Assembly: GCF_017942225.1 (NCBI RefSeq)
Contig: NZ_JAGKSD010000011.1
Span: 1 to 64,000, forward strand
Direction: 5' to 3'
Source of the DNA: Corynebacterium sp. Marseille-P3884
GTDB lineage: Bacteria; Actinomycetota; Actinomycetes; Mycobacteriales; Mycobacteriaceae
Length of the DNA stretch: 64,000 nt
The notes below the pieces were generated by a model that was given only the letters and a program-made list of their open reading frames with translations, was not told the DNA's origin and did no database searches. Shown piece by piece: positions 26,728 to 35,270 of this stretch; within the stretch, counting starts at the first letter, position 1, and each line of letters opens with the position of its first letter. A program made the translations under genes and the position numbers.

Positions 26728-27846
26728 ATGGCAACGAAAAAGAAAGCTGCCTCCGCTGCGAATGACCGCCAGAACGCGCTTGACGCGGCGATGGCGATGA
26801 TCGAGAAGGACTACGGCAAGGGCGCGATCATGCGCTTGGGCGACGAGAAGCGCCCGCCGATCCAATCCATCTCCTCTGGAAACACCGCCATCGATGTCGC
26901 GCTCGGCATTGGCGGCTGGCCGCGTGGCCGCATCGTGGAGATTTACGGCCCGGAGTCTTCCGGTAAGACGACCGTTGCGCTGCACGCCATCGCGCAGGCG
27001 CAGCGTACCGGCGGTATCGCCGCATTCATCGACGCGGAGCACGCCCTCGACCCCGACTACGCCAAGAAGCTCGGTGTGGACACCGACAACCTGCTGGTCT
27101 CTCAGCCGGATACTGGTGAGCAGGCTCTCGAGATCGCGGACATGCTCGTGCGTTCCGGTGCGATTGACATCATCGTCATCGACTCCGTGGCCGCGCTGAC
27201 CCCGAAGGCGGAGATCGAAGGCGAGATGGGCGATTCCCACGTCGGTCTTCAGGCGCGCCTGATGTCCCAGGCTCTGCGCAAGATGACGGGTGCTTTGTAC
27301 AACTCCGGCACGACCGCCATCTTCATCAACCAGCTGCGCGAGAAGATCGGTGTCATGTTCGGCTCGCCGGAGACCACCACAGGCGGTAAGGCGCTGAAGT
27401 TCTACTCGTCAGTGCGTTGCGATGTGCGCCGTATCCAGACGCTCAAGGACGGCCAGGATTCCATCGGCAACCGCACGCGCCTCAAGGTGGTCAAGAACAA
27501 GGTCTCCCCGCCGTTCAAGATCGCCGAATTCGACATCATGTACGGCGAGGGCATCTCCCGCGAGTCCTCCATCATCGATCTCGGCGTGGAAAATGGCGTG
27601 ATCAAGAAGTCCGGTTCGTGGTTCACCTACGAGGGCGACCAGCTCGGCCAGGGCAAGGAGAAGGTCCGTCTCTTCCTTAAAGAGAACCAAGACTTGACCA
27701 ACGAGCTCGAGCAAAAGATCTTCCAGAAGCTCGGCGTCGGCGAATTCGCTGGTAAGGATGACGAACTGAGCGACGAGGCCATCGACATGGTGCCCAATAT
27801 CGACTTCGACGATGAAGACGAGGGCGCTGCGGCCGGGGAGAAATAA
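26728..27846 (+). CDS. recA: Recombinase RecA
   Basis: This 372-residue ATPase forms filaments on single-stranded DNA for strand exchange and activates LexA self-cleavage. Walker A is GPESSGKTT (about residue 74), Walker [11 protein letters not shown], followed by the L1/L2 loops and [26 protein letters not shown]. The C-terminal tail is acidic (DFDDEDEG). An AAAGGA ribosome-binding site precedes the ATG. It is followed after 6 bases by recX. No intein is present. Confidence 0.98.
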   Translation: MATKKKAASAANDRQNALDAAMAMIEKDYGKGAIMRLGDEKRPPIQSISSGNTAIDVALGIGGWPRGRIVEIYGPESSGKTTVALHAIAQAQRTGGIAAFIDAEHALDPDYAKKLGVDTDNLLVSQPDTGEQALEIADMLVRSGAIDIIVIDSVAALTPKAEIEGEMGDSHVGLQARLMSQALRKMTGALYNSGTTAIFINQLREKIGVMFGSPETTTGGKALKFYSSVRCDVRRIQTLKDGQDSIGNRTRLKVVKNKVSPPFKIAEFDIMYGEGISRESSIIDLGVENGVIKKSGSWFTYEGDQLGQGKEKVRLFLKENQDLTNELEQKIFQKLGVGEFAGKDDELSDEAIDMVPNIDFDDEDEGAAAGEK

Positions 27847-27852
27847 CGCCCT

Positions 27853-28485
27853 ATGCCGCAACGGCGCGAACCTGACCCGGAAAAGCTCCGCAAGCTGCAA
27901 GAGGCCCTCGACGCGTATGCGGCTGGCGGGGGACCGGGACTGATCGACCACGAGCACGAGAAGGCCGCCGCGAAAGTGCGCGAGCGTGCTCTGCGTCTGC
28001 TCGATCAGCGGTCCCGCTCCCGCCACGAGCTACGCGAGCGACTCCTCGATCAGCGGCGCGTCAAAGAAGGAGAGGAACCTCCCGCGCCAGAGCTTATCGA
28101 CGATGTCCTGGACTCCCTCCAGCGCTCCGGCCTCATCGACGATGAAGCCTTCGCCCACGAATGGGTCCGCCAGCGCTTTGAGCGCCGCGGCAAATCATCG
28201 TCGGTGCTGCGCCGCGAATTACAGGACAAGGGTGTCTCTGCCGCGGACCAAGACGCTGCCTTGGAGCAGATCGACGAGGACGACGAACGCGAGCTCGCAC
28301 GCGGACTCGCGCAGAAAAAAGCCCGCTCCGTGAAAAGCGTGCCAGTCGATAGGGCTGGCCGTGATAAGGAACTTCGGCGCATCGTCGGGGTGCTTGCCCG
28401 GCGCGGTTTCCCTGAGTCAATGGCGCTGCAGATCGCCAAGGACGCGCTCGACGAGAGGTGCGAGGAACTTCAAAATGTCGGCTAA
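27853..28485 (+). CDS. recX: RecA regulator RecX
   Basis: This 210-residue helical-repeat protein inhibits and tunes RecA filaments. The pattern RALRLLDQRSRSRHELRERLLDQ, then LQRSGLIDDEAFAHEWVRQR, then LQDKGVSAADQDAALEQIDEDDERELA reproduces the three tandem three-helix repeats. A charged N-terminal extension of about 45 residues is typical of corynebacterial RecX. Its stop overlaps that of the convergent gluB-like gene (28482-28485). GCTTATCGACG occurs at 28092. Confidence 0.93.
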   Translation: MPQRREPDPEKLRKLQEALDAYAAGGGPGLIDHEHEKAAAKVRERALRLLDQRSRSRHELRERLLDQRRVKEGEEPPAPELIDDVLDSLQRSGLIDDEAFAHEWVRQRFERRGKSSSVLRRELQDKGVSAADQDAALEQIDEDDERELARGLAQKKARSVKSVPVDRAGRDKELRRIVGVLARRGFPESMALQIAKDALDERCEELQNVG

Positions 28486-29366
28486 GGGCCGTCGAGGAAC
28501 GACGTGTCGCCTGGGGTGTCACGCATCGTGTCCGGGTCGGCCTGCAGGTTTTCAGACACGAACCGGTCAAAGGACCCGTCGTCGTACATCTGCGTTAGGG
28601 CATCGTTGACAGCCCGGATCGTTTCCTCGTCGTGGTGGTGGAGTCCGAGGCCGTAGTGCTCGTCGGTAAGCGGGCGCCCGTCGACCTCGAGCGGGACGAC
28701 GTCGAAAACTCCGGGCTCCTGCGCTTCGAAGCCTTCGAGAATCGCCGCGTCTGTGGTCACGGCGTCCACATGGCCCTCGCGCAGGGCGCCCAAGCACGCC
28801 TTGTAGTTGTCGTATTCTTCCAACACCACGTCAGGAAGCTCGTCTTGGATCGTGCCCGCCGCCGTGGTGCCGGTGACGAAGCACAAGCTGCGGCCGCTCA
28901 GCGTGTCCAACCCGGTGATGGTGTTCTCGCCGTCGCGCACGAGCAACGCCTGGTGCGTGACCAGATACGGACCTGCGAAAGCCGTCTTGTCCGCGCGTTC
29001 GCTATTCATTGAATACGTCGAAGCGATCATGTCCACGTACGCGTGCTCCAACATGGAAGCGCGCTGGCCGTGCGGCACCCGTCGCCATTCGATGCTCGGG
29101 CGGTCCCAGCCCTTGTCATCAGCGATCGTGTTGATCACGTATTCGGCAATGTCAGTGTCTAGTCCCGCGACCGAGCCGTCGTCGAGGAGGATGCTCAACC
29201 CCGGGTTCGTGAACGCGGACCCAACGGTCACCTGGCCGTTTTCGATCTGGTCGAGCAGATCCGCATCGTTGGTGCTGCCGGGGAAAAGGGTGCAGGCGGT
29301 GAGCGTCGATAAGCTGAATGCGCTAACGGTGACGCACGCTGCCCGTGAGTGCCCTGTGCTGGACAT
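28482..29366 (-). CDS. gluB: Glutamate-type ABC transporter substrate-binding lipoprotein (GluB-like), orphan
   Basis: A 294-residue periplasm-side receptor: lipobox LSTLTAC, then GQVTVGSAFTNPGLSILLDD and GLDTDIAEYVI, as in family-3 amino-acid binding proteins. Later AYVDMIASTYSMNSERAD and GRSLCFVTGTTAAG follow the GluB pattern, and the end is LTQMYDDGSFDRFV. GGAGG lies 6 bases before ATG 29366. In C. glutamicum gluB sits inside gluABCD next to recX; here the ATPase and both permease genes are absent and miaB follows directly. It may use a transporter core encoded elsewhere or act as a sensor. A GCTTATCGACG copy is in its signal-peptide region (29304). Confidence 0.85.
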   Translation of the reverse strand: MSSTGHSRAACVTVSAFSLSTLTACTLFPGSTNDADLLDQIENGQVTVGSAFTNPGLSILLDDGSVAGLDTDIAEYVINTIADDKGWDRPSIEWRRVPHGQRASMLEHAYVDMIASTYSMNSERADKTAFAGPYLVTHQALLVRDGENTITGLDTLSGRSLCFVTGTTAAGTIQDELPDVVLEEYDNYKACLGALREGHVDAVTTDAAILEGFEAQEPGVFDVVPLEVDGRPLTDEHYGLGLHHHDEETIRAVNDALTQMYDDGSFDRFVSENLQADPDTMRDTPGDTSFLDGP

Positions 29367-29495
29367 GAATCCCTCCGAAGGTGGGAACCGACATCGGCGC
29401 CGGCCCCCTTGAAGATCGCTATCAAGCGTAGCGTGGCTGCGCGCCCGCGGTGAGCAGTTATGCGATGAACGCGGAGGGCAATACACTGTTGCACC

Positions 29496-31025
29496 GTGAC
29501 AACCGGGATGACAACGACGCAGGCAGCTCCGCGCACCTACGAGGTGCGCACGTTCGGCTGCCAGATGAACGTGCACGATTCCGAGCGACTCTCCGGCTTG
29601 CTGGAAGACGCTGGCTACGAGGCTGCTCCCGCCGACGCGGAACCCGACCTCGTGGTCTTCAACACATGCGCTGTCCGCGAGAATGCCGACAAGCGTCTCT
29701 ACGGCACCCTCGGTCAGCTGCGCGAAGTCAAGCGCAACCACCCGGGCATGCAGATCGCTGTGGGCGGCTGCCTGGCGCAAAAAGACCGCGACACCGTGAT
29801 CGAGAAGGCGCCGTGGGTCGACGCTGTCTTCGGCACACACAACATGGCGGCGCTGCCCGCGCTGCTCGACCGCGCGCGTGTCAGCGAGGAAGCGCAGGTC
29901 GAGGTCGTCGAAGCCCTCGAGCACTTCCCGTCGGTCCTGCCCGCCAAGCGCGAGTCCTCCTACGCCGGCTGGGTGTCGGTGTCGGTGGGATGCAATAACA
30001 CGTGCACGTTCTGCATCGTGCCGTCGTTGCGCGGCAAGGAGCAGGACCGCCGCCCGGGCGACATCCTCGCCGAGGTCAAAGCCCTCGTCGACCAAGGCGT
30101 CACTGAGGTGACTCTGCTCGGCCAGAACGTCAACGCGTACGGCGTGAATTTCGTGGACCCGGATTTAAAGCGCGACCGCTCCGCATTCTCGAAGCTGTTG
30201 CGCGCCTGCGGTGACATCGAGGGCCTGGAGCGCGTGCGTTTCACCTCGCCGCACCCGGCGGAATTCACCTCCGACGTGATCGACGCGATGGCTGAGACGC
30301 CGAATGTGTGCCCGCAGCTGCACATGCCGCTGCAGTCCGGCTCCGACAAGGTGCTCAAGGACATGCGCCGTTCATACCGTTCGGCGAAATTCCTCCGCAT
30401 CTTAGACGAGGTACGCGAGAAGCTTCCGCATGCTTCGATCACGACCGATATCATCGTCGGCTTCCCGGGGGAGACGGAGGAAGATTTCCAGGCGACGCTC
30501 GACGTCGTCGAGAAGGCGCGTTTCACCTCGGCGTTCACGTTCCAGTACTCGCCGCGTCCCGGCACGCCCGCAGCGGAGATGGCCGACCAGATTCCGAAGA
30601 AGGTTGTCCAGGAGCGCTTCGAGCGCCTGCTTGAGCTGCAGGAGCGCATCAGCGCCGAGGAGAACGAAAAGCTCGTGGGCACCGACCAGGAGTTGCTTGT
30701 CCAGGAGACGCACGACAAGAAGGACACCGGCCGCATGTCGGGCCGCGCGCGCGACGGCCGCCTCGTCCACTTCACGGTCGAGGGCAATATCGACCGCACC
30801 GTGCGCCCTGGCGATATCGTGCACGTCACGGTCACCGATTCGCGTCCGCATTATCTGATCGCCGATTCCGGTATTCACTCCCACCGCCGCACGCTCGCCG
30901 GCGACAACGCCGAGGCGGGCCAGGTTCCCACCACGGCGCCCGTGGGCGTCGGTTTGGGTATTCCGAGCATCGGCGCGCCTAAGCAGGCCCCCAGCGCCGC
31001 CAACGCGTGCGGCACGTGCGGTTAA
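29496..31025 (+). CDS. miaB: tRNA-2-methylthio-N6-dimethylallyladenosine synthase MiaB
   Basis: This 509-residue radical-SAM methylthiotransferase modifies i6A37 of tRNAs that read UNN codons. The N-terminal UPF0004 domain carries three cysteines ([24 protein letters not shown]). The radical-SAM site is [15 protein letters not shown] (CxxxCxxC). The C-terminal TRAM domain spans about residues 385-450, followed by an Ala/Pro-rich tail ending NACGTCG. GTG 29496 lies 8 bases after a TACACT box (29482-29487), so leaderless translation is likely; ATG 29508 is the alternative. miaA, its upstream partner in the pathway, lies 10 kb away. Confidence 0.95.
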   Translation: MTTGMTTTQAAPRTYEVRTFGCQMNVHDSERLSGLLEDAGYEAAPADAEPDLVVFNTCAVRENADKRLYGTLGQLREVKRNHPGMQIAVGGCLAQKDRDTVIEKAPWVDAVFGTHNMAALPALLDRARVSEEAQVEVVEALEHFPSVLPAKRESSYAGWVSVSVGCNNTCTFCIVPSLRGKEQDRRPGDILAEVKALVDQGVTEVTLLGQNVNAYGVNFVDPDLKRDRSAFSKLLRACGDIEGLERVRFTSPHPAEFTSDVIDAMAETPNVCPQLHMPLQSGSDKVLKDMRRSYRSAKFLRILDEVREKLPHASITTDIIVGFPGETEEDFQATLDVVEKARFTSAFTFQYSPRPGTPAAEMADQIPKKVVQERFERLLELQERISAEENEKLVGTDQELLVQETHDKKDTGRMSGRARDGRLVHFTVEGNIDRTVRPGDIVHVTVTDSRPHYLIADSGIHSHRRTLAGDNAEAGQVPTTAPVGVGLGIPSIGAPKQAPSAANACGTCG

Positions 31026-31026
31026 C

Positions 31027-31671
31027 ATGAGCAGCATGCTTGACGACGCCACCTCCCACCCCGACCTCGCCTCCCTCGAGAAGCAACGCGCCGGCACCGT
31101 CGACCTCGGCGCCCGCCGCTGGGTCTTAGCCGCCGCGGTGGCCGTCTATGTGGTCGCTTTGATCCTGCCTTTCGCCGGCGACGCTGCCGGGTGGCAGATG
31201 CTCACCTTCACCGAGCCGGACGGCGTCGACGTGGCGATCGGGGAGCGCGTCTTCGCACTCCTGTCGTTCCTTTGCCTCGCCGTGTTCACCTTGTTGCTCG
31301 TGATCGTGCGTCGCACGTCGTTCGCTCTCTTCGCGTGGATGGCCGGCTGCGTCTCACTCGTGGCGGCGCTGCTCGGCCTCTGGCTGCGCCAGACCGGCAC
31401 CACCGGCGATTCCACCGGCGCCGGCATGTATCTCGCGATCTCCTGCGTCGCGGTTGCCGTGCCGCTGCTCACCGCCGCTTGGATGCGCCGCGACCCCGAG
31501 CAGCAGAAGATGGAAGCGCTGCGCCGCGAGCAGACTGACTTCAACCCCGTCGCCGAAGCCCAGGCGGACGCCGGCCACCAGTCCGTCCGCCGCGCCGAGG
31601 ACGCAGACACGCTTATCGACGACCGCCGCGCCCGCGCCGCCCAGCGCCACCGCCGCGACGAAGGGCGTTAA
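31027..31671 (+). CDS. Rv2732c-type membrane protein
   Basis: This 214-residue protein has four hydrophobic helices (RWVLAAAVAVYVVALILPF, FALLSFLCLAVFTLLLVIV, ALFAWMAGCVSLVAALLGL, YLAISCVAVAVPLLTAAW). A charged cytoplasmic tail, rich in Arg/Asp/Ala, follows. Its position directly after miaB (1-base gap) and its four-helix layout match the conserved actinobacterial Rv2732c family, whose function is unknown. A GCTTATCGACG copy (31611) encodes TLIDD in the tail. Confidence 0.8.
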   Translation: MSSMLDDATSHPDLASLEKQRAGTVDLGARRWVLAAAVAVYVVALILPFAGDAAGWQMLTFTEPDGVDVAIGERVFALLSFLCLAVFTLLLVIVRRTSFALFAWMAGCVSLVAALLGLWLRQTGTTGDSTGAGMYLAISCVAVAVPLLTAAWMRRDPEQQKMEALRREQTDFNPVAEAQADAGHQSVRRAEDADTLIDDRRARAAQRHRRDEGR

Positions 31672-31695
31672 CCTATCCCCGCACGCAGAGTGGCG

Positions 31696-31717
31696 AAAGG
31701 ATAACATGTTATCCTTT
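31696..31717. promoter_or_regulatory. 22-bp perfect palindrome upstream of vapBC
   Basis: AAAGGATAACATGTTATCCTTT is a perfect palindrome without a loop, 25 bases after the previous stop and about 100 bases before the antitoxin start. It is followed by pyrimidine-rich sequence, so it could act as a terminator. A loop-free palindrome fits a dimeric repressor operator better. Confidence 0.5.
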
Positions 31718-31817
31718 CTCGCTTTCTTGTTGGACATCGCTCTAGAGTTCGTTGGCGATGCCGGTATATACTCATCGTGTATTTGCGCATCATGCGAGGT
31801 GAGAAGGTGAGATTGCT

Positions 31818-32087
31818 ATGACTTCGCCCAGAGACTCGAATCAATTGAACACGACTGTTTTTCAGTCGGGTAACAGCCAAGCCGTTCGAATCCCCAAGCA
31901 GTTTCGTCTCGATGTGGACCGCGTCGCCATTAGAAAAGTCGGCCAGAATTTGGTCATCATCCCATCCCAGATGTCAGCCCTGGATGCCATTGACCTCATA
32001 ACAGCGGACCTCCCCGAAGGCTGGGCTGATTCCCTGAATCGTCCGGCAGACGCACCGCCTGCGCCGGTTCAGTCAGTGGGGGATTAG
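31818..32087 (+). CDS. vapB: VapB-type antitoxin (AbrB/MazE fold)
   Basis: This 89-residue protein shows the swapped-hairpin DNA-binding motif NTTVFQSGNSQAVRIPKQFRLD and VAIRKVGQNLVIIP of VapB/AbrB antitoxins. The C-terminal half (EGWADSLNRPADAPPAP) is the likely toxin-wrapping segment. AGGTGAGAAGG upstream gives a ribosome-binding site. Its stop overlaps the toxin GTG by one base (TAGTG), giving coupled translation. It should repress its own promoter, possibly through the palindrome upstream. Confidence 0.88.
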   Translation: MTSPRDSNQLNTTVFQSGNSQAVRIPKQFRLDVDRVAIRKVGQNLVIIPSQMSALDAIDLITADLPEGWADSLNRPADAPPAPVQSVGD

Positions 32088-32497
32088 TGGGTTATTTACC
32101 AGACACGAACGTTTTCATTGAAATCCTGCGGGGCAGGAATCAGCGGCTTCGCGAACGCCTTGCGGGAGAGCCTCTCGACAATGTGAGGTTGTCGGCCGTC
32201 GTCTTGGGAGAGCTGATGGTGGCAATCGAGAAAGGAGCGGCTGCACCACAACGCATTGCACTGGGGCGGTTGAAGGATATTTACACGGTTGCGCCGATCG
32301 ACACCGATGCAGCGCTCGCATACGCCCGAGTCCGCGCCGACTTGGAACGGCGCGGGCTGGTCATCGGGGCCAATGACATGTGGATCGCTGCCCAAGCGCT
32401 TGCTCACGATTTGACCCTCGTCACTGCGAATACGAGGGAGTTTTCGAGAGTGTCTGGTCTGAAGATCGTGAACTGGCAGGCTGACGCAGAAACTTAA
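32087..32497 (+). CDS. vapC: VapC-type PIN-domain toxin ribonuclease
   Basis: This 136-residue PIN protein begins GYLPDTNVFIEILRGRN with the first catalytic aspartate (D6). LSAVVLGELMVAIEKG supplies the conserved Glu, and GANDMWIAAQALAHDLTLVTANTREFSRVSGL the C-terminal Asp pair and the TxN motif. Such toxins cleave tRNA or rRNA. All acidic residues are intact, so it should be active. Its stop overlaps that of the convergent glutamate-synthase-like gene by 3 bases. Either the pair was inserted at this backbone junction or it was lost from relatives. Confidence 0.92.
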   Translation: MGYLPDTNVFIEILRGRNQRLRERLAGEPLDNVRLSAVVLGELMVAIEKGAAAPQRIALGRLKDIYTVAPIDTDAALAYARVRADLERRGLVIGANDMWIAAQALAHDLTLVTANTREFSRVSGLKIVNWQADAET

Positions 32498-34068
32498 CGT
32501 ACCTTCGTGATCACCGGCAGACGGAATTCGTCGGGGCTGGCCTGTTTCCAGGCGTCGGCCCAGGCCTCGGGCGCGTCGTCGATAAGCTGGCCGGGCTCGA
32601 GCCAGTTATAGAGAGCCTCGTAGGACCGGGTGACACCCGGCGCGATGACTTGGCGGAGCATATTCGGCGAGAGTTCGTCCGGGGTGGTGGCGCCGCACGA
32701 TGCCATCATGGACACCGCCTGCTGGACGGTGGCGTTGTGGTAGTTCTTCACGCGGATTGCCTTCGAATCGACGTCGAGGGCGCGCTGGCGCCACTTGCTC
32801 TGCGTGGCCACACCAGTGGGGCAACCGCCGGTCTGGCATTTTTGGGCCTGAATGCAGCCGACAGCCATCATCATCGAACGGGCGGAGTTGGTGAAGTCTG
32901 CGCCCTGGATGAGGCGTTTGACAATGTCGTTGGCGGCCGCGACTTTGCCTGATGCGCCGATCTTGATCTGGTCCCGCAGGCCAGTTCCAACGAGCGCGTT
33001 GTGCATCATCATCAGCCCCTCAGTGAGCGGCAGGCCAACGTGGTCCTCGTACTCGAGGGGTGCGGCGGCAGTACCGCCCTCGGAGCCATCGATGACAATG
33101 AAATCGGGCGCGGTGCCCACTTCACGGATCGCCTTGCAGATGGACAGGACGTCGATCATCGAGCCGACGCACATCTTGAAGCCCGCCGGCTTACCGCCGG
33201 AGAGCTCGCGCATCTCTGCGATGAACTCGATGAGTTCGGTCGGGGTGGAAAACACCGAGTGGCGGGACGGGGAGACGCAGGTTTCGCCTTCCGGCACGCC
33301 GCGGACCTTCGCGATCTCGGCACTGACCTTCGAGCCGGGCAGCACACCGCCGATGCCGGGCTTCGCGCCCTGGGAGAGCTTCAGCTCGGTCATCTTCACC
33401 TGGTCGATGGCGGAGAGCTCTTTGAATTTCGCCGGGTCGAATTCACCGTCTTCGGTGCGCGCGGAGAAGTAGCCGGTGCCGATTTCCCACACGAGATCCC
33501 CGTTATTTTCCATGTGGTAGCTACTCAGACCGCCTTCGCCGGTGTCGTGGGCGAAACCGCCGAGCTCTGCACCCTTGTTGAGTGCGCGGACGGCGTTCGC
33601 GGACAGCGCACCGAAAGACATGGCGGAGATATTCATTAGCGACATGTCATAGGGCTTCGTGCAGTCTTTGCCGCCGATGTGCGCGCGAGGAGGTTCTGCA
33701 GGCATCTTCGCCGGCATCATGGAGTGGACGAGGTATTCGAAACCAGCCTCCATGACATCGCGCTCGGTGCCGTAGGACATTTCGCCCTCGGTGCCGTCGG
33801 CACGCTGGTTGATCATCTCGCGGGTCTGGAAGTTGAAGGGGCGGCCGTCCCAGTTGCTCTCCACGAAGTACTGGTGGATCTCGGGGCGGATGCGGTGTGC
33901 GAGATAACGGGCGTGGCCCAGCACCGGGTAGTTGCGGAAGATCGCGTTGTTCTTCTGACGCAGATCTCGTACCGCCAGGGATGCCGTCGCGGCGGCGGCT
34001 GTGCCAGCGACGACGGCCCTCGGCTTCTTCGCCATGAATTTTCCGAACGACGACACGGGGTTCTTCAT
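32494..34068 (-). CDS. FMN-binding glutamate synthase family protein
   Basis: A 524-residue protein containing the central FMN/iron-sulfur synthase domain of glutamate synthase but no amidotransferase domain. The N-terminal 35 residues include a weak hydrophobic segment (VVAGTAAAATASLAV). Then come MNISAMSFGALSANAVRALN, GEGGLSSYHMENNGDLVWEIG and KMTELKLSQGAKPGIGGVLPG. FIVIDGSEGGTAAAPLEYEDHVGLP follows, and CIQAQKCQTGGCPTGVATQ holds the 3Fe-4S cysteines. It is known as a stand-alone archaeal/actinobacterial GltB-like group; its donor and substrate are uncertain. One GCTTATCGACG copy lies near its 3' end (32577). Confidence 0.88.
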   Translation of the reverse strand: MKNPVSSFGKFMAKKPRAVVAGTAAAATASLAVRDLRQKNNAIFRNYPVLGHARYLAHRIRPEIHQYFVESNWDGRPFNFQTREMINQRADGTEGEMSYGTERDVMEAGFEYLVHSMMPAKMPAEPPRAHIGGKDCTKPYDMSLMNISAMSFGALSANAVRALNKGAELGGFAHDTGEGGLSSYHMENNGDLVWEIGTGYFSARTEDGEFDPAKFKELSAIDQVKMTELKLSQGAKPGIGGVLPGSKVSAEIAKVRGVPEGETCVSPSRHSVFSTPTELIEFIAEMRELSGGKPAGFKMCVGSMIDVLSICKAIREVGTAPDFIVIDGSEGGTAAAPLEYEDHVGLPLTEGLMMMHNALVGTGLRDQIKIGASGKVAAANDIVKRLIQGADFTNSARSMMMAVGCIQAQKCQTGGCPTGVATQSKWRQRALDVDSKAIRVKNYHNATVQQAVSMMASCGATTPDELSPNMLRQVIAPGVTRSYEALYNWLEPGQLIDDAPEAWADAWKQASPDEFRLPVITKVR

Positions 34069-34236
34069 TTCTCACATCACCAATTCACACATCGCACGAG
34101 CAAATACAGTCAATTCCCAGGATACCGGGGATGTCATACTTTGCGCCGCCGGGGTTGTCCGAGCGTCCCCGCCGCCCGGAGCTTGGTATGAATTGATTCA
34201 TCGCCCCCGCACCGATGAGGAAAGAGGAGTCGAACC

Positions 34237-34554
34237 ATGCCGCAGGAAGTGATCGTCGGCATCGTGATCGCCGTAGTCTCGATTGTCGTCGGCGTGACTG
34301 TCGGCATCGCGCACCACAAATTTCGTTTCAGGAACAGTCGCGCCGGCGAGATTACGCAAGGCCGGGTGATCTCGGTGCGCCAGAACGGCAGGTATTTCGA
34401 GGAGACGGTGCAATTCACCACGAAGGACGGTCGGACGATCACAGGGACTCCCATGGTCGCAATCACGAAGCGCAGCCGAATGGGCGAGACGGTCGGCGTG
34501 TTCTACGACCCCGAAAAACCGGAGAGATTCGCCGCCGGCCCTGACCCCAAGTAG
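34237..34554 (+). CDS. DUF3592-like membrane protein
   Basis: This 105-residue protein has one N-terminal membrane helix (EVIVGIVIAVVSIVVGVTVGI) and a small beta-rich domain: QGRVISVRQNGRYFEETVQF, DGRTITGTP, GETVGVFYDPEKPERF. This order (a question about a gas of sequence, the DGR-x-xxG turn, then V-x-YDP-x-xP) is the DUF3592 pattern. AGGAG lies 8 bases before the ATG. Function is unknown. It stands alone between unrelated genes. Confidence 0.72.
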   Translation: MPQEVIVGIVIAVVSIVVGVTVGIAHHKFRFRNSRAGEITQGRVISVRQNGRYFEETVQFTTKDGRTITGTPMVAITKRSRMGETVGVFYDPEKPERFAAGPDPK

Positions 34555-34776
34555 AAGACAAGGGGGCGTGCTCGCGCAGGCCTTGGACAACTGGTTGCGT
34601 GGTTAGCGCGCCTGAGCGTTTAGAGTTCGTCGAGCTCCGCGCGCAGCGGCGGCGATGTCTCCGACGGGGGCGGGGGAGACGGCTCGGTGGCGGGCGTTCG
34701 CAAGGATCTCGGCGCCTTCATCGCGCGATTTCATGAATGATCGTTCGATAGGCGGCGAACAAGGTAGGATCGAGGC

Positions 34777-35121
34777 ATGCCCCCGACCGACCATGCGGAC
34801 ACCAAGCACCCGGCCACCGCGGACCTCTCGCTCACGCGAGTGCTCTCCGCGCTGTCCGATCCGCTACGCCTCGGCATCGTCCGCCTGCTCTCCGACGGGC
34901 AAGAGCGGCAGTGGGGCGAACTGGATGCCCCCGTGTCGAAGTCGACGCTGAGCCACCACATGAAAACGCTGCGCAGCGCGGGCATCACCCGCACCCGCGA
35001 CGAGGGCACCCGCTGCTACGTCCATCTGCGCGCCGACGACCTCGAAGAACGCTTCCCCGGACTCCTGGCATCCGTCCTGAGTTCGGCGGACGAGGACGCC
35101 GCACCCGTCGGGCTCAAGTAG
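34777..35121 (+). CDS. ArsR-family winged-helix regulator
   Basis: A 114-residue ArsR/SmtB-type repressor. LTRVLSALSDPLRLGIVRLL leads into the winged helix, whose recognition helix is SKSTLSHHMKTLRSAGITRTR; the wing is DEGTRCYVHLRADDLEERFPG. The classical metal-binding ELCVCDL motif is absent, so a non-metal ligand or cofactor-free mode is likely. TAGGAT (34765-34770) lies 6 bases before the ATG, giving a leaderless start. GTTCG/CGAAC half-sites at 34743 and 34756 in the promoter may be its own operator. The nearest codirectional target is not obvious; the MFS gene downstream is convergent. Confidence 0.88.
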   Translation: MPPTDHADTKHPATADLSLTRVLSALSDPLRLGIVRLLSDGQERQWGELDAPVSKSTLSHHMKTLRSAGITRTRDEGTRCYVHLRADDLEERFPGLLASVLSSADEDAAPVGLK

Positions 35122-35249
35122 TCCGACCCGCTCGACCAAGTGTCATAAGCGACACAGCGCTACATGGAGACGAGAACGCCGTTGGGATGCGAAAGTAGCT
35201 ACGTCTGTTTGATGGTCCAGGAGATCGACGGGCCTGCCGATTGGAGATG

Positions 35250-35265
35250 TGATCTGATCAGATCA
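35250..35265. repeat. 16-bp perfect palindrome at the end of the MFS gene
   Basis: TGATCTGATCAGATCA lies 6 bases beyond the MFS stop codon and is followed by a further partial copy (GCAGATCAGA). It may terminate the MFS transcript or mark the left edge of an inserted block. Confidence 0.35.
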
Positions 35266-35270
35266 GCAGA

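Noticed and set aside
31880-31900. GTTCGAATCC-like string resembling a tRNA T-loop
   Set aside because: It lies inside the vapB coding sequence (AVRIPK) and no cloverleaf can be drawn around it. No tRNA, rRNA or tmRNA gene was found in the window.
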